NCBI GenBank assembly: GCA_027382625.1
Contig: JAJKFJ010024896.1
Span: 1 to 11,352 of the forward strand
DNA length: 11,352 nt
Reading direction: 5' to 3'
From: Tetmemena sp. SeJ-2015
Lineage: Eukaryota; Ciliophora; Spirotrichea; Sporadotrichida; Oxytrichidae
Shown here: in pieces, positions 1-6,907 of the stretch
Layout of the letters: each line of letters opens with the position of its first letter
Numbering within the stretch: position 1 is the stretch's first letter
The notes under the pieces: generated by a model
The model's input: only the letters and a program-made list of their open reading frames with translations
The model's database searches: none
Told to the model about the DNA's origin: nothing
Made by a program: the position numbers and the translations under genes

Positions 1-3000
1 TAGGCTTGGAAGTTTTTGAAATTTATACTGGCTTCTAATAAAGGAAGCAAGCCCTTAGTTATTTTAAATTCTATACAAACTTTCACTAAATGGCATGTGT
101 AGGAATATTTCAATTGAAATCTGTGTTTAAATTTTGTTAAGTAGGCAGGAGTTGAACAATAAAACTTTGGTGTAAAATATAATCAATTCAAAGCCAGTTG
201 TGGACAACCGCACGCCCACCTCTTTCCTTGCTAAAAGAATGCAGAGGTAGAGTCATTCCCTCATGCATGGCACTTCTCAATTCTAAAATAAAGATAGTGA
301 AGTTTACGTATTATAAGAGTTAAATTAGAAGGAGGATAAAGTTTACTGATGGGAAATAGTGGTATAGCAAACAGCAGTATCATAGGCTCGACCACCTTAA
401 GAGACCAAAAGAATGACGCAACTAAGAGTGCTACTATAGTTCTTTCAAGCAATAATTAATTATTTGTATATTCATCTCTTAATTAATGTTTAAATAAAGA
501 GTTAAGTAAGAGTAATATCCGCATGACCAAACCCGCAAAGGAAAGGTAATTTCAATCCATAACTTTGTAAACTTACGATAGAGACAGATAGATTCAGCAT
601 CAAAATAATATCTTGCTGGGCAAGATGCTTGATATCATTAGAGTAAGTCAAAAATCTTTTAACTAATTGTAATTCGCTTTTTCTCATCAAATTTTCCAAA
701 TTAGAGAAAGAAGGGAAGCCTAGGATCTAAGTCAACCACCGGTATGCGTTAATTAAAAACTTTTAAATTTTTTGAGCATGCTCGCTGTAACTTAACCGAT
801 GTAAATGGCAGGTTAATTGACAAGTAGACAGAACTATTGAGATTTATAATTAATTTATTTCTACTCAAGAGAATTTTTTTAATAAAATAACAAAGCACAT
901 CTTTCATTTAGTAAAACATAGTGAATGCATCTAATGGAAACAATAATCATTTGCCGCAGTAGTAACGCTTCTCTCCAATGATATAAAAGCAAGAGGCTTT
1001 CAACTTCAACTCATTTCTTAATACTCCCTCCACTGGCAATCATCAACAAAATTCTCACAGAGTCAATTCTAGCAACTTTGTCAATAACTTAGCCATGAGA
1101 AATAAATTTTATATCTACTTCTTTCTTATTGATGAGCAATCATAAAATTAATTGTAACTCATTAATTAATCAAGCGATCATTTTATTAAAAATATTGAAA
1201 TTTTAAATCAAAATTATCCATTATACTCTTTAATACTTTTAAGAAAACTTATATTTAATAATATCATCGTGTTATACTTTATTTTATATAGGATGATGGA
1301 TTTAAAGGGATAAAGATAATTAATGTCTTAAATTTGATGCTGGAATAAGTAATAGGTATTTAATTGTTTCAGGAATTAAATAAAATATTATTTTGATAGA
1401 ACATTTATTTTTTGAATGGTTTTCAGTCATTTAACCAAGCAGGAGTGGTAAAGGCGAATGCTGTGATTCCTTAGGCATAAGATGTCCCTGGAATTACCTC
1501 TGCAGTCAGCAATAGCTTTGCAAACAACTAGCACCCTCACTCCACTTCCCATCAGCAGCACTCTTTCCACACTTAAGTCACATATATATTGAAGTGTATC
1601 AATATCTATACTTAAGACAATAATGATCCCAATTACACTCACTAAAGATCTCAAGCGCACTCTCAGTCTAATAAAGGATCCAACTAGTCCCCTCAAGTAG
1701 GTCCCAATTCTTTGAACTTTTACTAGAGAAAGAAGGAACTATACAAAATAAACAGAGAGAACTAGATGCTCCTCAAAACTATACAGGGAGCTCAAGCCAC
1801 CTATACAAGAGTAGATTGGAGATAACATTTCTAAAAGTTATCACATATTTATAATCAAAGTTTAAGCAATATAGAAAGCAGATAGCCACTACTAGGTATA
1901 GCCAGACGTTAACATCTTCCCTAACTAATGAATACCATTAGATAATATTCTTTCTCTTCAAGATTATAATGACAGTACAAGTCAGCAGAAAGTTTAGATT
2001 AGTTAAATGCTGAAGAACTCCTCTCAAACTCCTATCTATCACTCTAATTTTCCAATAGTTCAATTAATTTATAGCATAATTTTAATTGACAGATTTTTAA
2101 GTTCTGCCTGATGGAACCCCTATAAGTTTTAAGTCTCCATAAGGTGGGGCAATAAATCTGCATCAGTATTTTCACAACAGCAACAGTGTCTCCGCTGCAA
2201 CTTAGTTTTACTAGCCGCCCTAAACCTCCCATCAGCGACAGAGATTCAAACTGCAAAAGACCAAGACTGATCCTCAAGAGTCCAACAGCATCTCTCCAGC
2301 TAGATATTAGAATCCACAAACTCCCACTAATCAATTTTCTTATTAAATTAAATCAAGAAGTAGAAGAATTTGAGATTGAAGATGAGTCTCAGGTAGTAGA
2401 GGGATTAGCAAGCGAATAAATAGGCTAATAGGTAGCAATGAGATAAAAATACATTCATACTAGGCAACAAACACCTTCAAACGGGGCTCAAATGAATAAT
2501 CAATTCTTCCACAGGAGGGTTTAAACTAGTGAGCCAAATTAGAGGAAAATTCAGTCCATCCTAAATAGAACAAAAATCACCAATACTTGTATTTTTTCAT
2601 CATTTTCTCTTTATATTTTAAGATTATACTAAAAATGAAAAGCTAAACAACCTAATAACACAGCAGAAAGGGGTTTCTAATAGAGGAAGAACTATATCTT
2701 AGAACAGGTAGGGAGAAAATTAAGTGCGACAAAGCTTCATTAATGGTAATGGTTAATAAAAGTTTGAATTTGAAGGCTACTGGAGGGCTACAGAATCACC
2801 TAGAACCAAACAAGGATTTGATCTTCCTTTGGAAAAAGCAAATGCTGCTACTATCAAACGAATTTAAATAAATTTCATAAACTTTTCTTAAGTGACATAC
2901 TTAACTAACATAGGATTTATTTAAAATTAATAGAAGTTTAAATTTAATTATTATATTCCTTAAATTATAAACTATTTTTACTTTAAAACCAATTTAAATT

Positions 3001-6000
3001 TGAAATGGTTAATATCTCAACATTTTCAAATTTTGAATTCAAGTAGCACAGATTGCAATTTTTATTTAAGCAGATCAAAGTCTCAAACTCCGAACAACAT
3101 AAGCAACTCTATTATTTACTTTTTATGTTTAAATTTACTTTAGTAAGAATTTATTTTCTGATTGGCTCCTCAGTCAAACAAGAAATACTCGCTTAAAGTA
3201 GTGTTGGTACAAACAAGGAGCAGCTTTTAAAATAGCTTGCTCCTTCTTAAGCTTCTGCTTACGCTGAGATCCTTAAGATCTACTAAACTTGATATAAATC
3301 TATCTGAATTGACACTTTTATGTATCTAAGTTTATCCGAAGGGAAACTTCCCTAAATTCAAGATTAAGAATGGACAGCAGCCAGTTCAGCAGCTCATTAC
3401 CAATATAATCAATGGAAAAAGGAGCCTCAACACTTAATCAGCTATGAATGCTCAGCATCCTGTCTAATTCTCGCAGCAGTAGTAGATTTATCAATTGCCT
3501 CCTACTCGCTAAGGAAATAGAAGCCCCGTCAAAGTCAACCACTGGATGAGAAATCTCAATCAAGCAGATTAAACTCAAAAAGAGCGCTTGTAATTATCAT
3601 TATGGATAGATTAAATTCCCCAAGAGGAGGTAAAGTAAACTGACATAGAAGTAGAGGAGGCTGTGATAGAAAACAATCAGTTTGAAGCTAGGAATAAGGT
3701 CAAAAACATGGACTTTGAATTTTCCCCTCCTCCTCCTCAAAACAAGATTAATCATATTCAGGACGAGGTAATAAGTGAGGCAATAATGCTTCCATTCAGT
3801 AAATAAGTTAGAAATAATTTTGAACTTCCATATGAATTTTCTGAGGAAAAGAGAAACCAACTTATGAGCAGGCAAGGAAAGAGAAGGCCTAATCAGAACA
3901 TAGGCAAGCAAGGAGAAACAAGAGTGCTTCTCTTTATTTATAATCCATCTTATTAAAGTTATTTGGCTTCGAAACAGAGCAATAGAAGCATCTAATGGCA
4001 AGAGATCTTAGCCTGGAATATTTGATGACAGATTTGAACTTGAGAGCAGAGGGAGAGCCGACGCTACTGGGCTTTCAGGAACTAGTGACCCTGATGATAA
4101 TGAGAGGGATGATGGGGAGATCTCAGGTGTAATCGCTGGCGAAGGAGGAGCAGGCGAATTTCAAGGTGTAGATGATAGCGCATACCACTAGTCAAATTAT
4201 TACAACTACAATAACGGTTGCTTATATTGAGCAATCACCTTTATATAACGGACTTCCAATTCTTCATTAATATGATCCAGCTGAAGACCACTCGCAAATT
4301 TTACACACTTAGTAGTTTGATGATAGTATAGTGCATTAAGGATAGGATGGGTAGGGCGGCTCTCTTAAGATATATAGGGACTCTTTGAATATGAGCCAGC
4401 CTGTACCCAGACTAGATAACTCAAGTATGTTACATAACTCTATCAGAAGAGATGTTGATAATACAAAGGGCAGATAACTGTAACAGGTAGACGATGATTG
4501 TTTATATTTTAAACTTCATTCTTACTAATTAGTGAATATTTCAGTATAATGATAGTCCAGAGAGACAAATGGAACCTGATTTCACTTCCATAAAACAACT
4601 TGAGAAGATCAACAAAAGCATTGAGAGCAGCTAGAAACAACAAAAGCAAGCCAGGTTTGAATCTCAGAGACTGCCTACGGATAACGTCGCTGATAGAAAT
4701 TACGAAGAAGCATAGTATAAGCTAATTGAGGACCAGTTTGTGCCTAAGAATTTACTTACCTCTATGAACAACGAAAGAAGTTCACTTGATAAGGTAGACT
4801 CTATAACATAATCTATTTTATAAAGCTATCACAGTATAGATTTAATTTCGGGAACCCCAAATGAAGAGACCAAGATTGAAGCGTCACCTGTAAATAAGAA
4901 TAGTCATAAGAAACCTCAAACTTAGCACTAGAGTAGGATGCATCCCCAAAGGCCTAACAACTAGCATTAGAGAATGATAGAGAATACTTTCAGCAAGAGC
5001 AACAACACAGCTGCTATATATTATGATAGATCTTCTTAAGTTATACTGCTCAGAACAATTTCTTGTTCAAAGAGAACATGGAAGGGAGTGAGTTTAACAG
5101 CTAAGACTTCGGGAATGAAGCAGCCTAAGAAGACTTAGAGATAGGAGAAAGTCAGATGCTTGAAAGCAAGGGAAATCTCATTCTCTAGCAGCATCAAGAC
5201 TAGAGGCCACTCATCAAAAGTCAAGAAATCAGCAAGCAGAATAGTTAGCCATAGCATAAACTTACCTTCTAGAATTAGAACACCTTTTAGGTCGCTCATG
5301 GCAAGGAGAGAAACCTTATTCCTCTTCAGCAAGATAGTTTCTAGATGCAACTAGATTCTTCAATGCCTAACTAGGATTTAGACAATATTAAGTGTTTTTA
5401 TTGGATTGTACTTTTACAAACAAAGACGGAAACATAACTGGATAGATTGATGAGGATGAGGAAGGCAGCTTTGGATTCACTGTCGCAGCTCAAAATAATC
5501 CAGGAGTAAGAAGCCTCCATGAGTAAATGTCTATGAAGGAAGAGGCTGAAGAAGTCTTTACTTAACTTTAGAATCATGACAGCCGATCTAATTTTGCCAG
5601 CAAAGTAAAAATCATCTTCAATTATTTAGGACAACTGATTTAATATGACTAAATCATTTAACAGAATAACAATGAGGGGAATTCTCATGGGAGCGAAAGT
5701 AGAACTGAAGAAAAAGGTCAGTCGAAGGCAAAGTCAAGGATTCAGAGCAAGCAGTAAACTGGAAGATAGAAGTTGAAGTAGAATACTTTTTCGCAAAAGC
5801 AAGACTAGGATTAGATTTCGGAAGACTATGAGGACGAGGCAGAACAAGCTATAGAGGAGGAAGATTACATATCTCAAACTCCTTTTAAAGCTGCTATATT
5901 ATTTTGTTATCCTTTGAAATAGACTCACAAGGCTGAGGGGATAACAGAAAAGAAGCACTTAAAAAATATCATAGTTAATCTTTTAAGCCATTCATAGTCT

Positions 6001-6634
6001 AGTAAGATTCTGTGGTTAGGCGGCCAACTCCTCCTTCTATGAGGAAAAAGCAACGAGACTCAAATAAATTGTAGAAGGAAAGTTCTTTAGATGATGAAAT
6101 AGAGGTAGCTGAAGAAATTCTCCAGCAATCTAACTAGTTTCTAGGAAGTGATATAGAGGCTGACCCTGAAGAGTATGAATAGATAAATGATGAGGAGATC
6201 CAAGATCTCTACGATTGAAAGTATTGAGTATACGACCAGTAATATATTTCTCTGGATTTTACGATTCTATTAAATGAAGAGACAAATTTTAAAGTGAAAT
6301 TTTAATTTTTCAATTATGCTTTATTTGCAGACTTATTTTTTTGATTCTTACCAGATGAGAGTGATGCAGTCATATTAGATGATGATGAAATTTTAAAATA
6401 AGTGTTTCATCGGCTTAGAAGCAAAGAGTCAAATTTCTCTAAACCTTCGCTATGTATAGATAGATAATTATAAGTAATGCCTATTTTTAAAATTTTTAGA
6501 CATTTCGAACACGTATTTATAAATATTTCATTGAACAAAGTCCAAAGGGTTTTAAGCAAGAATTCAAAAAGAGATCTCTTCAAGATTACAAAGAAACTAT
6601 AGACTCTTTTTTCACGTGCAAAGAGTTCTATTGA
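1..6634 (+). CDS. CFAP97-domain giant protein, germline copy interrupted by IESs (5' partial)
   Basis: The family is a ciliary/axonemal one (CFAP97, KIAA1430, Hemingway), so a role in cilia is inferred. Read with TAA/TAG as Gln, the retained segments 162-293, 356-452, 480-642, 705-822, 910-1084, 1432-1570, 1610-1872, 1987-2044, 2077-2328, 2351-2582, 2626-2852, 3074-3111, 3151-3274, 3360-3902, 3997-4196, 4222-4493, 4549-5010, 5046-5381, 5420-5608, 5651-5862, 5940-6188, 6354-6473 and 6500-6634 form one open frame of about 1,600 codons ending in TGA. CFAP97 hallmarks are SKPVVDNRTP (188 on), then RQIQHQNNILLGKMLDIIR (to 642), then KKELYKINRENQMLLKTI and TYTRVDWRQHF (1730-1830). A Q/N/S-rich insert of about 180 residues separates the second and third blocks. 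The remainder is acidic and Gln-rich, with a PPPP run, a D/E-rich stretch and a degenerate EF-hand-like loop. Usual CFAP97D proteins are under 200 residues, so the tail is exceptional. Start codon not identified. Confidence 0.72.
77..161. other. Possible IES, 85 bp, pointer AAACTTT
   Basis: AAACTTT occurs at 77-83 and 162-168. Removing 85 bp joins an open frame coming from the left edge (ILNSIQT) to the CFAP97 start (LVQNIINSKPVVDN). The left frame is only moderately protein-like, and a second frame (QQRKQALSYF) also looks plausible, so this boundary is tentative. Confidence 0.4.
294..355. other. IES, 62 bp, pointer ATAGTG
   Basis: ATAGTG lies at 294-299 and 356-361. Excision takes SQFQNKDS directly into GIANSSIIGS and corrects a shift of two; the unspliced frame stops at TGA 347-349. 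The insert also holds an internal 8 bp repeat AAGTTTAC (300-307, 339-346). Confidence 0.72.
453..479. other. IES, 27 bp, pointer TAATTAAT
   Basis: An 8 bp direct repeat TAATTAAT sits at 453-460 and 480-487. The insert is almost pure AT and a multiple of three, so the frame is open with or without it. Excision gives SSNNQCLNKELSKSNIRM. The palindromic, low-complexity repeat makes the call less certain than its length suggests. Confidence 0.62.
643..704 (+). other. Spliceosomal intron, 62 nt
   Basis: Consensus donor GTAAGT, an internal CTAAT (661-667 region) and acceptor AAATTAG. Removal joins GKMLDIIR to RKKGSLGSKSTTG and changes the frame as needed. No useful pointer pair was seen here, so this is an intron rather than an IES. 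It lies just after the first CFAP97 helix. Confidence 0.8.
823..909. other. Probable IES, 87 bp, pointer AGTA
   Basis: AGTA is at 823-826 and 910-913. The insert is AT-rich (840-900) and a multiple of three. Excision gives NGRLIDKQNIVNASNGNN. The frame is also open across it, so composition rather than frame is the evidence. Confidence 0.5.
1085..1431. other. IES, 347 bp, pointer TAAC (largest insert in this gene)
   Basis: Coding sequence (SPMIQKQEAFNFNSFLNTPS, then VNSSNFVNN) gives way near 1,090 to strongly AT-rich DNA, and coding resumes at about 1,432 in another frame (QAGVVKANAV). TAAC at 1085-1088 and 1432-1435 is the shared repeat whose spacing restores the frame. The pointer is short, so the exact ends could move slightly. 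Nothing else is seen in the 347 bp. Confidence 0.68.
1571..1609. other. IES, 39 bp, pointer ACTTAAG
   Basis: A 7 bp repeat ACTTAAG is at 1571-1577 and 1610-1616, enclosing an AT-rich insert. Excision removes VTYILKCINIYTQ, which is out of character, and leaves HSFHTQDNNDPNYTHQ in a Gln/Asn-rich run. Confidence 0.78.
1873..1986. other. IES, 114 bp, pointer AGAAAG
   Basis: AGAAAG is at 1873-1878 and 1987-1992. The insert carries an in-frame TGA at 1970-1972. Excision joins IYNQSLSNIE, the end of the CFAP97 domain, to SLDQLNAEELLSN in frame. Confidence 0.78.
2045..2076. other. IES, 32 bp, pointer TAATTTT
   Basis: A 7 bp repeat TAATTTT is at 2045-2051 and 2077-2083. Excision avoids TGA 2087-2089 and joins SNSYLSLQF to QLTDFQVLPDGTPI with the required shift of two. 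Confidence 0.78.
2329..2350. other. Very short IES, 22 bp, pointer AATCAA
   Basis: AATCAA is at 2329-2334 and 2351-2356. Excision joins RYQNPQTPTNQ to EVEEFEIEDESQ. Without it the upstream frame stops at a TGA near 2371. Confidence 0.75.
2583..2625. other. IES (43 bp, pointer ATACT) or intron (2589-2622, 34 nt)
   Basis: ATACT is at 2583-2587 and 2626-2630; excision gives NRTKITNTKNEKLNN. A GT...AG intron at 2589-2622 corrects the frame equally well, giving two extra Tyr. The sequence cannot decide; something is removed, because the upstream frame ends at TGA 2635-2637. Confidence 0.7.
2853..3073. other. IES, 221 bp, pointer ATCAAA
   Basis: ATCAAA is at 2853-2858 and 3074-3079. The insert is very AT-rich and ends the coding run LPLEKANAATIK. 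Excision continues into VSNSEQHKQLYY in frame. Confidence 0.78.
3112..3150. other. IES, 39 bp, pointer TTATTT
   Basis: TTATTT is at 3112-3117 and 3151-3156 around an AT-rich insert whose length is a multiple of three. Excision gives EQHKQLYYFLIGSSVKQE. It leaves a retained segment of only 38 bp (3074-3111) between two IESs. Other repeats nearby (ATTTACTTT at 3114 and 3133) do not keep the frame. Confidence 0.6.
3275..3359. other. IES, 85 bp, pointer AAGAT
   Basis: AAGAT is at 3275-3279 and 3360-3364. The unspliced frame stops at TGA 3290-3292. Excision joins QASAYAEILK to IKNGQQPVQQLITN with the needed shift. Confidence 0.78.
3903..3996. other. IES, 94 bp, pointer GGCAAG
   Basis: GGCAAG is at 3903-3908 and 3997-4002. 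Excision joins RRPNQNIGK to RSQPGIFDDRFELES. A GT...AG intron at 3924-4002 would also fix the frame, but the 6 bp repeat favours an IES. Confidence 0.68.
4197..4221. other. Very short IES, 25 bp, pointer TTAT
   Basis: TTAT is at 4197-4200 and 4222-4225. Upstream frame stops at TGA 4228-4230; excision gives AYHQSNYIEQSPLYNGLP. The pointer is short, but no other repeat nearby restores the frame. Confidence 0.62.
4494..4548. other. IES (55 bp, pointer ATGAT) or intron (4487-4544, 58 nt)
   Basis: ATGAT is at 4494-4498 and 4549-4553; excision gives LQQVDDDSPERQMEP. Alternatively GTAGAC...TACTAAT...TTTCAG (4487-4544) is a good intron that also restores the frame (LQQ then YNDSPERQ). Both readings are credible. 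Confidence 0.7.
5011..5045. other. IES, 35 bp, pointer CTGCT
   Basis: CTGCT is at 5011-5015 and 5046-5050 around an AT-rich core. Excision joins KSNNTAA to QNNFLFKENMEGSEF and supplies the required shift of two. The GT...AG span inside is only 14 nt, too short for an intron. Confidence 0.82.
5382..5419. other. IES, 38 bp, pointer ACAA
   Basis: ACAA is at 5382-5385 and 5420-5423. Excision joins MPNQDLD to KDGNITGQIDEDEEG, creating an EF-hand-like acidic loop across the junction. Confidence 0.72.
5609..5650. other. IES (42 bp, pointer AAATCAT) and/or intron (5605-5664, 60 nt)
   Basis: A 7 bp repeat AAATCAT at 5609-5615 and 5651-5657 lies inside a good GT...AG intron (GTAAAA at 5605, CTAAAT, TTAACAG to 5664). 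Both lengths are multiples of three. Excising the IES alone leaves an 18 nt GT...AG remnant in frame, so either event, or both, could apply. Confidence 0.6.
5863..5939. other. IES, 77 bp, imperfect pointer (GAT or ACA)
   Basis: GATTACA (5863-5869) and GATAACA (5940-5946) align at a spacing of 77. The pointer could be the first three or the last three bases; both keep the frame, giving EEEDNRKEALKKY or EEEDYRKEALKKY. The unspliced downstream frame has a TGA at 5934-5936. Confidence 0.65.
6189..6353. other. IES, 165 bp, pointer GATGAG, with stop codons inside
   Basis: GATGAG is at 6189-6194 and 6354-6359. The insert contains in-frame TGA 6216-6218 and is AT-rich. Excision joins DPEEYEQINDE to SDAVILDDDEILKQVFHRL. 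A nested 7 bp repeat TACGATT (6210-6216, 6260-6266) lies inside. Confidence 0.78.
6474..6499 (+). other. Spliceosomal intron, 26 nt
   Basis: GTAATG at 6474 to TTTTTAG at 6499. Removal joins SLCIDRQLQ to TFRTRIYKYFIEQSPKGF in the frame that ends at TGA 6632-6634. No pointer pair of suitable spacing was found. The same length recurs at 7630-7655. Confidence 0.7.
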
Positions 6635-6907
6635 ATTAGAAAAGGTTTTTTGTTTACTAATTAGAGATAAATATAGGAGGCAGCTGCTGCTACCTATTCT
6701 CTCTGTCTAATTATTTTATAAAATATATCTATAGTTATTAACTTCCACCGCCTATAACTAATTTAATAATTATTACCTTAACTTACAAGCATAAAATTAA
6801 CAATAATAATTATATCTCACACATTATTTATACCATGATGAGTATTGAATGTATTTTACAAAGCATCTCTGGAGGGTTCGGAGGAGAATATAAAATTAAA
6901 TATAAAT
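6635..6907. other. Intergenic spacer between the two genes
   Basis: The first 80 bp are moderately GC-containing (a CAGCTGCTGC stretch near 6681) and may be 3' UTR. From about 6,715 the DNA is strongly AT-rich up to the second gene's start at 6908. No gene, RNA or telomere repeat is seen. A boundary between two somatic chromosomes could lie here, but nothing marks it. Confidence 0.5.

Noticed and set aside
261..699. Minus-strand open frames at 261-452 (hydrophobic) and 502-699
   Set aside because: The plus strand over the same bases encodes the CFAP97 helix RQIQHQNNILLGKMLDIIR and its flanks with a canonical intron, so the minus-strand frames are shadows.
3602..3643. ATG at 3602 as the start of a separate gene, with a short insert after it
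   Set aside because: It reaches TGA quickly, while another frame (SLWIDQIPQEEVKQTDIEVEE) runs through without any break and continues from upstream.
1427..5350. Other minus-strand frames (1427-1696, 2044-2334, 3600-4001, 5135-5350)
   Set aside because: Each overlaps a plus-strand segment that reads well in the ciliate code and joins its neighbours in frame.
6345..6840. Long TGA-free frame after 6,474 in phase with the upstream exon
   Set aside because: Without the 26 nt intron it runs on into AT-rich spacer; with the intron the protein TFRTRIYKYFIEQSPKGF ends at a sensible TGA.
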